From Oxalobacteraceae bacterium (GTDB lineage Bacteria > Pseudomonadota > Gammaproteobacteria > Burkholderiales > Burkholderiaceae_D), in the NCBI GenBank assembly GCA_003132085.1, contig PKWO01000331.1:1-10670 (forward strand): a stretch of DNA of 10,670 nt, written 5' to 3'. Of the stretch, positions 1 to 4,726 are shown piece after piece. The stretch's first letter is position 1. Each line of letters starts with the position of its first letter. The translations under genes and the position numbers were made by a program. The notes beneath the pieces are model-generated. The model ran no database searches. It had not been told where the DNA came from and worked only from the letters and a program-made list of their open reading frames with translations.

Positions 1-174
1 GGAATGAATCAGGATGCGCTGAAGGCAATTCTTGAGGACGTGCATATCGGCCGCCTGATTGAACCGGATGAGATTGCGGCCATCATTGGGCATTGCGTCG
101 AAAATGGAGCGCTCAATGGCACTACCATCGAAATCACCGGTGGTCTGTGCAATTCCAAGGGGATAGCGGAGTAG
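1..174 (+). CDS. Short-chain dehydrogenase/reductase, C-terminal end (partial)
   Basis: An open frame runs from the first base to a TAG stop and gives 57 residues. The 5' part lies outside the window. The end has the usual C-terminus of classical short-chain dehydrogenases/reductases (FabG-like): an I-G-R-L-x-E-P-x-E-I-A segment at residues 16-26, a short helix, then G-T-T-I-E-I-T-G-G-L at residues 40-49. In this family that segment forms the last helix and strand of the Rossmann fold and helps build the tetramer interface. Such enzymes are cytoplasmic NAD(P)(H)-dependent oxidoreductases. The nucleotide-binding and Ser-Tyr-Lys catalytic motifs would lie upstream and cannot be seen, so the substrate is unknown. 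There is no hairpin terminator just after the stop. The call rests on the C-terminal motif alone. Confidence 0.72.
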   Translation, partial: GMNQDALKAILEDVHIGRLIEPDEIAAIIGHCVENGALNGTTIEITGGLCNSKGIAE

Positions 175-369
175 CGTAAAGGAGCGGTCAGGCTTGCATG
201 CGGAGCAACATGGCCGCCTGGTCAGTCCGAGATTTATGCGGTCGCGCGATGAAGGAAATCAGCATGCAATGCACTGCGGAAGTACATTACAATAGCTTGC
301 CTACCAACCCATTTTGTCGAGCGAAGTTTTTGCACTGCACCCGTGTCGAGGTGCGCACTAGGAGGGACC

Positions 370-705
370 ATGACAACGTCAACCGGTTATGAATTCGAGC
401 TTGCCATAGAGGGTGCTAATCGTCGCTACTTTATTGCCCCGGTCTACTCAGCGGAAGGGCGTCTTCAGCAGATATCGATTTCTCAGGACGGGCCGCCCGA
501 CCAGCCTGGACAGATTATCAATATTGACATGGACCCCGATGCGTTCATGCAAACCGCGATGCCTGGCCCCGAAGTATTGTCTCGCATTGCTATCGAGCAA
601 GCGCGACAGGACAATCTGTTTGGCGTGGCCGGTTGCCACGAAGGACTGTTCCTGGATTTTGCGATCGAGCCTTGGGAAGGTGAATTGACACCGCTCAATA
701 GCTAG
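370..705 (+). CDS. Hypothetical protein, 111 aa
   Basis: The ATG at 370 follows a strong Shine-Dalgarno sequence (AGGAGGG at 360-366), which favours it over an in-frame upstream start at 343. I do not recognise the family. The protein is acidic, with no signal peptide and no hydrophobic segment long enough to cross a membrane, so a cytoplasmic location is likely. The N-terminal half alternates charged and hydrophobic residues as in a beta-rich domain (Y-E-F-E-L-A-I-E-G near the start, then Y-F-I-A-P-V-Y). A central D-P-D-A-F stretch leads into a probable helix (P-E-V-L-S-R-I-A-I-E-Q-A). The C-terminus contains G-C-H-E-G-L-F-L-D-F. It lies between the dehydrogenase end and a small leader-like protein, with a 195-bp gap upstream that suggests its own transcription. 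Reality as a gene is well supported by the ribosome-binding site; function is open. Confidence 0.7.
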   Translation: MTTSTGYEFELAIEGANRRYFIAPVYSAEGRLQQISISQDGPPDQPGQIINIDMDPDAFMQTAMPGPEVLSRIAIEQARQDNLFGVAGCHEGLFLDFAIEPWEGELTPLNS

Positions 706-720
706 GCAATTTAATACCCC

Positions 721-755
721 CATCAATTGATGCAGCCTGCGCCCGTTCGGGCGCA
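721..755 (+). terminator. Palindrome plus 7-bp hairpin after the 111-aa gene
   Basis: Just after the stop at 705 there is a perfect 12-bp palindrome (721-732, CATCAATTGATG). It is followed by a hairpin with the 7-bp stem TGCGCCC/GGGCGCA around a GTTC loop (738-755). The hairpin is well placed to end transcription of the upstream gene, but no run of T follows it, so it is not a canonical intrinsic terminator. Confidence 0.35.
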
Positions 756-828
756 CGGCGCCATCCAAAACCGGTTTCCCCAGGCCGCCGGCTGGCTTCC
801 CGAAGCCCCCCTCATCAGAATTTGCTTC

Positions 829-864
829 CGACTAGCTCGACCAGTTCGACTAGCTCGATTAGCT
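829..864. repeat. Four tandem 9-bp repeats
   Basis: Four 9-bp units stand head to tail: CGACTAGCT, CGACCAGTT, CGACTAGCT, CGATTAGCT. Units 1 and 3 are identical and the others differ by one or two bases. The array lies in the intergenic stretch between the 111-aa gene and the small protein at 1016. Being a multiple of three, it keeps reading frames open and would encode a repeating tripeptide on either strand, but no start or ribosome-binding site supports translation. It may be a small minisatellite or a repeated binding site. Confidence 0.6.
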
Positions 865-920
865 TGCGTCGGGCGAAGCGTTGCGCAGGTTGACGGTGAT
901 CGGTTCTGAACCCGTAAACT

Positions 921-972
921 TTGACAGCTTGCTTTATTGGATTGCAAATATGACCATATGTTGCACGTGCAA
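921..972 (+). promoter_or_regulatory. Candidate promoter and palindromic operator upstream of the small protein
   Basis: A perfect -35 hexamer TTGACA lies at 921-926. AT-rich -10 candidates follow, for example AAATAT at 946-951, but the 19-bp spacer is longer than usual. A perfect 12-bp palindrome, TTGCACGTGCAA, occupies 961-972, about 43 bp upstream of the ATG at 1016, where a repressor or activator could bind. The palindrome is seen directly; its regulatory role is inferred. Confidence 0.4.
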
Positions 973-1015
973 TTTTCGATCGTGCGCCTTTCAACCTGAC
1001 AATGAGGAATCAACT

Positions 1016-1228
1016 ATGAACACTCAAACGACTATTGATCATGGCAAGATAATGCAAGCGGCCAAAGCGCTGAAAGCCAATCCGCCGAAGGCTGCAGATA
1101 TAGTGAAAGACCCGAAAGCATTCCTGGCAGCGCAAGGAATAAATATCGGTTCCGACATCGAAGCCGGTATTCGTCTGCGTCTTTTGCTGTCGGCCATGAC
1201 CTGCCGGTCGAGACAGCCGTCTATCTGA
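1016..1228 (+). CDS. Small protein, 70 aa, leader-peptide-like
   Basis: The ATG at 1016 has a good ribosome-binding site (TGAGGA about 8 bp upstream), so the longer in-frame reading from 881 is rejected. Residues 12-40 form an Ala/Lys-rich amphipathic stretch ending in V-K-D-P-K-A-F-L-A-A-Q-G-I. This D-P-K-x-x-L-x-x-x-G-I pattern resembles the end of leader regions in NHLP/Nif11-type peptide precursors, and it is also common in small uncharacterised proteobacterial proteins. The last 15 or so residues (L-R-L-L-L-S-A-M-T-C-R) look unlike the rest. One base shift near 1170 would give a different, equally plausible tail, so a frameshift cannot be excluded. No maturation enzyme is visible in the window. 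A peptide-precursor role is speculative. Confidence 0.55.
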   Translation: MNTQTTIDHGKIMQAAKALKANPPKAADIVKDPKAFLAAQGINIGSDIEAGIRLRLLLSAMTCRSRQPSI

Positions 1229-1301
1229 CTAATTTGCATATTTTTCGCGAAATTTGGCGACTATTCGGCCCAAAATTTCTGGACGATGTTGATTTTTCCG
1301 T

Positions 1302-1326
1302 TATAATGTGTACACCTAAGTACACA
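1302..1326 (+). promoter_or_regulatory. Toxin-antitoxin promoter with palindromic operator
   Basis: A perfect -10 hexamer TATAAT (1302-1307) sits 29 bp upstream of the antitoxin ATG; no convincing -35 box is visible. Directly downstream, a 7-bp inverted repeat TGTGTAC-N6-GTACACA spans 1307-1326 and contains the hexamer TGTACA (1309-1314). YefM-type antitoxins are known to bind TGTACA-centred palindromes. The operator overlaps the -10 and the likely transcription start, so binding by the antitoxin-toxin complex would block the promoter (autorepression, inferred). Confidence 0.7.
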
Positions 1327-1336
1327 AAAGAATATC

Positions 1337-1594
1337 ATGGAAACCAAGGTTGGCGTAAAAGAGTTCCGGGCAAATCTGCCTTCGTATCTGGAATCTTTGT
1401 CTCCTATCGCGATCACTCGACACGGGGAAACGATAGGCTATTACATTCCGGCGCGCGGCGGTCGGAAGCAGGCGGAACTTGATGCACTAAAGGAAGCAGC
1501 GGCGACATTGGAATCCATGATGTCTGCATTGCGCATATCCGAAGACGACATCGCCGGTGATTTCAAGGCGCGCCGGGCGGCTGACAAACGATGA
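1337..1594 (+). CDS. Type II antitoxin, Phd/YefM family
   Basis: This 85-residue protein is the antitoxin of a type II toxin-antitoxin pair. The N-terminal domain has the typical Phd/YefM pattern: V-G-V-K-E-F-R at residues 5-11, N-L-P-S-Y-L at 13-18, then P-I-A-I-T-R-H-G-E-T-I-G-Y-Y-I-P at 23-38. This part dimerises and binds operator DNA. The C-terminal half (about 45-85) is a charged, probably partly disordered helix that would wrap around the toxin and occupy its active site. The length is normal for the family. The gene overlaps the downstream PIN gene by four bases (ATGA at 1591-1594), which indicates translational coupling. The palindrome overlapping the -10 box is the expected autoregulatory site. 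Family assignment is secure; the pair is not one for which I can give a specific symbol. Confidence 0.9.
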   Translation: METKVGVKEFRANLPSYLESLSPIAITRHGETIGYYIPARGGRKQAELDALKEAAATLESMMSALRISEDDIAGDFKARRAADKR

Positions 1595-2016
1595 GCCGGC
1601 AAGCACTGGTACTCGACGCCAACATTCTCATACGTGCCGTGCTTGGCCAGAAAGTATTCAAACTGCTGAATGAATATCACGGCACAACGACGTTTTTTGC
1701 GCCTGACGATGCTTTCGCTGATGCCGAGATATATCTCCCGCAAATCTTTGAGAAACGTGGTCTTGATTGGGACGTTGGCGCCGCCGTGCTGCGCCGATTG
1801 CCGACCCTAGTCCAATGTATCGAACATGATGTCTATAGCGAATTTGAAACGAAAGCTCGACAACGTATCCGTGATACTCGGGACTGGCCTGTGTTAGCCA
1901 CGGCTTTGGCGTTGGACTCGCCGGTATGGACCGAGGATCAGGATTTTTTCGGCAGCGGCGTGGCCACATGGACCACCAGTACAGTGTTGATGTATTTGAT
2001 TGGTGCCGATCAGTAG
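1591..2016 (+). CDS. PIN-domain toxin (VapC-like ribonuclease)
   Basis: This 141-residue protein is a PIN-domain endoribonuclease and the toxin partner of the upstream antitoxin. The first strand carries the hallmark L-V-L-D-A-N-I-L with Asp9. Further conserved acids of the metal site are Glu46 (D-A-E-I-Y), Asp98 (R-D-W-P-V-L-A-T-A-L) and Asp116/Asp118 (W-T-E-D-Q-D-F-F-G). The order and spacing are those of PIN proteins, which use these acids to hold Mg2+ or Mn2+ and cut RNA, commonly tRNA or rRNA. The actual target here is unknown. All acidic positions are present, so the toxin should be active when free. Expression is coupled to the antitoxin through the ATGA overlap. PIN toxins usually pair with VapB antitoxins, but Phd/YefM-PIN combinations are known. 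Confidence 0.88.
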   Translation: MSRQALVLDANILIRAVLGQKVFKLLNEYHGTTTFFAPDDAFADAEIYLPQIFEKRGLDWDVGAAVLRRLPTLVQCIEHDVYSEFETKARQRIRDTRDWPVLATALALDSPVWTEDQDFFGSGVATWTTSTVLMYLIGADQ

Positions 2017-2055
2017 GGCGTGCCCCGGTCACGAAGATCAGTGGGCAGCCATGCC

Positions 2056-2214
2056 TTAACGATCGCGCATCCATCCAATGTGATATTCGCGCCGCAATTC
2101 CTCCTTAGCAGCAAGCTTCAACTTTGGCTGGTCATCGTTAGCGATGACCCAGGCTGTCTTACTCGCCTCAGTGATAAAATACACTTGACCGGTAACGTTT
2201 TTCGGACTCAACAA
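2056..2214 (-). pseudogene. Possible small ORF or gene remnant (52 codons)
   Basis: A minus-strand frame from a TTG at 2214 to TAA at 2056 reads like real protein: G-Q-V-Y-F-I-T-E-A-S-K-T-A-W-V-I-A-N-D-D, then a Lys/Glu-rich helix and R-R-E-Y-H-I-G-W-M-R-D-R. It has no ATG in its first 48 codons and no ribosome-binding site before the TTG, and it is bounded upstream by an in-frame TAA. A 5'-truncated remnant is therefore more likely than an intact gene. It converges on the PIN toxin gene and faces away from the antitoxin gene at 2261. I do not recognise the family. An imperfect hairpin (2128-2152, loop TTAG) lies inside it. Confidence 0.3.
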
Positions 2215-2238
2215 TTAGTTGAAAGTGATTGAGGCGAT

Positions 2239-2254
2239 ATACAGAAATCTGTAT
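2239..2254. promoter_or_regulatory. Palindrome directly before the VapB-like gene
   Basis: A perfect inverted repeat with 7-bp arms, ATACAGA-AA-TCTGTAT, ends 6 bp before the ATG at 2261. Ribbon-helix-helix antitoxins often bind such palindromes over their own start region. It occupies the place of the ribosome-binding site, and no clear Shine-Dalgarno sequence is present. The operator role is inferred. Confidence 0.5.
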
Positions 2255-2260
2255 CGTTAA

Positions 2261-2557
2261 ATGATGAAAACCACTCTCGATATCAACGATTCGTTGCTTG
2301 CCGCTGCCAAAGCTTTTGCCGCGCAACAGCGGACCACCCTGACGCAACTAATTGAAGAAGGGCTGAAACTCCGCCTTCGTTCTTCCCATGCGACAACTAA
2401 TGTGAGCAAACGAAAGATTCCTGTCTTCAAAGGACACGGTGGATTGGTTGCGGGCTTAAATCCAAGCAGCAATAAGGCTATGCTGGAGGCCGCCAGCCGG
2501 CTGACGGGCTTGGTCAAGCAGGACGTGTCAAAAATCGAACCGGCAACGGCCAATTAA
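2261..2557 (+). CDS. VapB-like antitoxin (ribbon-helix-helix), orphan
   Basis: This 98-residue protein starts with the usual VapB/DUF2191-type pattern: M-K-T-T-L-D-I-N-D-S-L-L-A-A-A-K, then T-T-L-T-Q-L-I-E-E-G-L-K-L-R-L up to about residue 40. This is one beta strand and two helices of a ribbon-helix-helix domain that binds DNA as a dimer. The remaining 60 residues would contact a PIN toxin; they include the short P-V-F-K-G-H-G-G-L stretch often seen in these antitoxins. Start may be the ATG at 2261 or the one at 2264. No PIN gene follows. Instead, IS-like repeats and a broken YciI gene begin 28 bp after the stop, so the toxin appears to have been lost. The PIN protein upstream belongs to its own antitoxin. 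The protein could still repress its promoter or neutralise a toxin encoded elsewhere. Confidence 0.8.
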   Translation: MMKTTLDINDSLLAAAKAFAAQQRTTLTQLIEEGLKLRLRSSHATTNVSKRKIPVFKGHGGLVAGLNPSSNKAMLEAASRLTGLVKQDVSKIEPATAN

Positions 2558-2584
2558 CCTACAATCCCCATATCCTGCATCGAG

Positions 2585-2625
2585 GAATTTGACCCGGCCA
2601 AAGGTGGGGGAATTTGAAGTGGCCA
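2585..2625. mobile_element. IS-end-like direct repeats (possibly IS21-type remnant)
   Basis: Two related 16-bp units, GAATTTGACCCGGCCA (2585-2600) and GAATTTGAAGTGGCCA (2610-2625), are repeated with a 25-bp period. Multiple short direct repeats of this look, with GTGGCC-like cores, are typical of IS21-family termini. No transposase is present. The element sits exactly between the orphan antitoxin and the broken YciI gene, which fits a deletion mediated by an insertion sequence. The repeat is seen directly; the family name is an inference. Confidence 0.35.
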
Positions 2626-2811
2626 ACGGGGTCGCTACGAAACGAGCCGGAAGAGCAACCTGTTGGTGGTTTGTGGATTGTCGAAGCTGAAAGCAAGAAT
2701 GTAATAGAAGCGCTTATCGAAAGTGACCCATTCTGGGTGAGTGGACTGCGCCGGCAATATGAAATCCTTCATTGGTCAAAAGCGTTTGCCGATCGAAAAG
2801 TGCCCGTATGA
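2626..2811 (+). pseudogene. YciI-family protein, 5'-truncated
   Basis: An open frame ending at TGA 2809-2811 carries the C-terminal half of a YciI-like protein: G-G-L-W-I-V-E-A-E-S (strand), a helix, D-P-F-W-V-S-G-L-R, then Y-E-I-L-H-W-S-K-A-F-A-D-R-K-V-P-V. In YciI proteins, which are small dimeric alpha/beta-barrel proteins of about 95-100 residues, the D-P-F motif and the closing strand are conserved. The N-terminal half, including the family's conserved His-Asp region, is absent. The frame instead runs back into the IS-like repeat without a normal start or ribosome-binding site. It is best read as a gene cut by the IS event next to it. A TTG start at 2614 is formally possible but unsupported. 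Confidence 0.65.
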
Positions 2812-2885
2812 TGTTTCCGGCTTGGCAGGGCCGGACGTAGGCCAGATGAGCCGGAGGAGTTATCCGAACCATGTTAATAAGCGCA

Positions 2886-2917
2886 TAGGTTGGAAGGCGT
2901 TTCGCTTTTCCGACCTA
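2886..2917. terminator. Long GC-rich hairpin overlapping the protease stop codon
   Basis: TAGGTTGGAA-GGCG and CGCTTTTCC-GACCTA form a stem of about 13 bp with one bulged T, two G-T pairs and a TTT loop. Its right arm overlaps the TAG stop (2915-2917) of the minus-strand protease. It could end transcription from both sides. The sequence also resembles the palindromic intergenic elements of the GTAGG-TTGGA-AGCG-CTTCCAACCTAC type that are scattered through many proteobacterial genomes. The function is not settled. Confidence 0.5.
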
Positions 2918-3811
2918 CGTGCTGGTAGGAGATTCAGGAACGGGGACGCGTCTCCCATTCCGAATACGGTCGGTCCAAATTGCATCGCTGCGCGTTCGCT
3001 CTTCCTTCAATTCTTCCTTATCAAGAAGGTCAAGAATCTTCCATGACGGTATGGCGCAAGTCATTCCACTAGCCCCGTAGATAGGATAATCATGGTTTCC
3101 AATGACTTTCATTTCTTCTGAAAATTGGCCGAAGTGAACACCGAGTAAGAGCAACATACTGCGCGACAAATCGGTCGCGCCGGTCCTGAATGTATGTTCA
3201 AGGTTAGTTCCGGGAGTTCGGTAGACAAAAACCGGAGAGCCGGAATAACCGCCCTTGGAGTGCATATCCAAGCAATAACTATCCTTTAGCCCTTTCCTTG
3301 GACCACATTGCTCAACAGGGGATGGCATTGTGCTAATGCAGCCAAATCTAGCAGTCGGCGCATTCATCGGGCCGTAGTCCTTTTCGACAAATCTCCCCAG
3401 CATAAAAACATCATCTCCTAATCCAACATTAAATTTATTTTGGTCAAGGAGTACATCTTTCTTATGGATAAGCGCTGTCGGAATAGGCTTGAGCGAATGA
3501 ATCGAAAAATTTGGACTGAGTTGAATAATAGCCAAATCATCACCATCGGCATCGTAAAGCCAATCTTCAGGCCCATGCTCAAGAATTTCAGTACCACCAT
3601 CTGTAGTGTTGATTCTTATCACCGAACATCCATCACGCACCGCAACATGCCAATTCGTGACGCCATAAAAATATGTAATATCCGGCACTTGCTCAGACGG
3701 GTATGAAATCACAAAACCTGTGCCGCCAAACTTTGCGCTATTTTTCGCATCATCCAAACTTGGATAAAGGAAAAAAATGCTATCCAATACTTCGTCCGCT
3801 ATTCTAGGCAT
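2915..3811 (-). CDS. Trypsin-like serine protease
   Basis: The product is about 298 residues from the first ATG (3811). The same frame stays open to a TTG at 3886, giving 323 residues, but this extra 25-residue piece looks atypical and has no ribosome-binding site. Numbered from the TTG, the chymotrypsin-fold triad is clear: His80 in V-T-N-W-H-V-A, Asp117 in D-G-D-D-L-A-I-I, and Ser215 in G-G-Y-S-G-S-P-V. The order His-Asp-Ser and the spacing fit S1-type trypsin-like peptidases. There is no signal peptide or membrane segment, so it may act in the cytoplasm, as protease domains of bacterial immunity and stress modules often do. The C-terminus is highly charged (E-E-L-K-E-E-R). Base composition is AT-richer than the flanks, which suggests transfer. 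Small ORFs lie upstream on both strands. The natural substrate is unknown. Confidence 0.82.
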   Translation of the reverse strand: MPRIADEVLDSIFFLYPSLDDAKNSAKFGGTGFVISYPSEQVPDITYFYGVTNWHVAVRDGCSVIRINTTDGGTEILEHGPEDWLYDADGDDLAIIQLSPNFSIHSLKPIPTALIHKKDVLLDQNKFNVGLGDDVFMLGRFVEKDYGPMNAPTARFGCISTMPSPVEQCGPRKGLKDSYCLDMHSKGGYSGSPVFVYRTPGTNLEHTFRTGATDLSRSMLLLLGVHFGQFSEEMKVIGNHDYPIYGASGMTCAIPSWKILDLLDKEELKEERTRSDAIWTDRIRNGRRVPVPESPTST

Positions 3812-3944
3812 TCCAATATTTACCGGTCTGAGAAATGGAGTTCCGCAACTCGAATAACATAGAATCGAAGCTTTATAAAACTCCAAATCGTGCGGACCGA
3901 ATTCGCGTAGAATTTAAAATTTCACTATATCAGACTGAAAGCCG

Positions 3945-4070
3945 ATGTGCACAATTGAAAACATTGAAAAATTCCTTACCAAAGGCAGTAGAATAAAAAT
4001 CACCAGTCAATCTTTGGACGGCAAGACTGGCGCGATTACATCAACTACGAAAGAAAATCATGGCAGATAG
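3945..4070 (+). CDS. Small ORF, 41 aa, hypothetical
   Basis: ATG 3945 to TAG 4068 gives a 41-residue basic peptide with a plausible protein-like composition: I-E-K-F-L-T-K-G-S-R-I-K-I, then S-L-D-G-K-T-G-A-I-T-S. The glycine-turn pattern G-S-R-I-K-I plus D-G-K-T-G-A-I recalls a short KOW-like beta hairpin, but this is only a resemblance. Its 3' end overlaps the start of the next ORF (4060) by 11 bp, an arrangement that allows translational coupling. GAAAG lies 5 bp upstream as a weak ribosome-binding site. It is divergent from the protease gene. Existence as a gene is uncertain. Confidence 0.3.
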   Translation: MCTIENIEKFLTKGSRIKITSQSLDGKTGAITSTTKENHGR

Positions 4071-4263
4071 CAGTGTTTCAGTATCAGGGCCGGTGAGCAT
4101 CGAATCAGACTCAAGGTATCGGGTGGCGTATGATCTCATGAGCAAAATAGCTTACATTGAAAACGTGACGAAAGACCGAAAATATTGGCTCACTCTTTAT
4201 CATCAGACTTTAAAGGCGACGGAGGTTCATCACAAGTTAGAATCCATTCTGAAAGAGGATTAG
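4060..4263 (+). CDS. Hypothetical protein, 67 aa
   Basis: ATG 4060 to TAG 4261 encodes 67 residues with no signal peptide or membrane segment. A Ser-rich N-terminus is followed by what looks like a helical, aromatic-rich domain: Y-R-V-A-Y-D-L-M-S-K-I-A-Y-I-E, then K-D-R-K-Y-W-L-T-L-Y-H-Q-T-L-K-A-T. Amino-acid use and alternation look like a real protein. The ribosome-binding site is weak (GAAAGAA). It overlaps the ORF at 3945 at its start, and at its end it overlaps a minus-strand ORF (4190-4366) by 74 bp. Both of those also look coding, so one of the overlapping set may be false. It shares the AT-rich composition of the protease gene. The family is not recognised. Confidence 0.45.
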   Translation: MADSSVSVSGPVSIESDSRYRVAYDLMSKIAYIENVTKDRKYWLTLYHQTLKATEVHHKLESILKED

Positions 4264-4366
4264 CCAATTCCCTAATTCTTTCTGCTGGAACGCCAAGCGA
4301 GGAAACTATCTTGGCGCATTCAAATCTTACAAGTTGCTTTGTGGTAAGTGTATTTTCGATGCTCAT
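4190..4366 (-). CDS. Hypothetical protein, 58 aa
   Basis: ATG at 4366 to TGA at 4190 on the minus strand gives 58 residues. The sequence looks like a compact helical protein: L-T-T-K-Q-L-V-R-F-E-C-A-K-I-V, then L-G-V-P-A-E-R-I-R-E-L-A-N-P-L-S-E-W-I-L, and an acidic tail. Purine-rich first codon positions support coding. A weak ribosome-binding site (AGTAAG) precedes it. It has the same orientation as the trypsin-like protease, about 380 bp upstream of that gene's ATG, and could be functionally linked to it. The last 74 bp lie antisense to the 67-aa ORF; tail-to-tail overlap of this size is unusual. The family is not recognised. Confidence 0.4.
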   Translation of the reverse strand: MSIENTLTTKQLVRFECAKIVSSLGVPAERIRELANPLSEWILTCDEPPSPLKSDDKE

Positions 4367-4693
4367 TTGACTTACTTTCGTGTGGAATTAGGAATAACCA
4401 CTAGGGCTTTCGATAAATCAGTATTGCATGAATATTCGCCGCGCAAGATATTCAAAGCCTAGTAGACCTGTAGCTTCATCCAGTGCACCAGACCCAACAA
4501 AATTATTTGTTTTTCGTTAAGGTAAAAATGTCATTATTTTTGGCATGACCGGACAGCCGAGGCCGAATTGAGACAATCGGCGAATTCAGAACATTGTCGT
4601 CGCGGTTTCCGCTACGCCGCGCAACGCAATATCAGCCGCAAATTACGGATACGCTATTTTTGCGGTCAATGCGCCAGAACCTGCTCAACGGCA
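4367..4693. other. Gene-poor stretch with a short coding-like remnant
   Basis: No convincing complete gene is visible here. On the minus strand, 4418-4516 is open for 32 codons and reads like the C-terminus of a protein (G-S-G-A-L-D-E-A-T-G-L-L-G-F-E-Y-L-A-R-R-I-F), but it lacks a start codon and is bounded upstream by an in-frame stop. It may be what remains of a gene next to the 58-aa ORF. Composition changes from AT-rich to GC-rich at about 4540-4560, which may mark one edge of the acquired segment. Confidence 0.4.
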
Positions 4694-4718
4694 TGAGGCC
4701 GCGCAGCAGCGCGCCTCA
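4694..4718 (-). terminator. Hairpin after the S53 peptidase gene
   Basis: TGAGGCCGCGC-AGCA-GCGCGCCTCA forms a stem of about 10 bp with one bulged base, nine bases past the stop codon of the minus-strand peptidase gene (4727-4729). Position and strength fit a transcription terminator. No T run follows on the minus strand, so termination may depend on another factor. Confidence 0.45.
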
Positions 4719-4726
4719 CCCGTTCC

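Noticed and set aside
1234..1482. Plus-strand ORF of 82 codons across the toxin-antitoxin promoter
   Set aside because: It overlaps the operator and most of the Phd/YefM gene in another frame, and its downstream part is a shadow of that gene.
2020..2232. Plus-strand ORF of 70 codons after the PIN toxin
   Set aside because: It has no ribosome-binding site or motif. The minus strand of the same stretch looks more protein-like.
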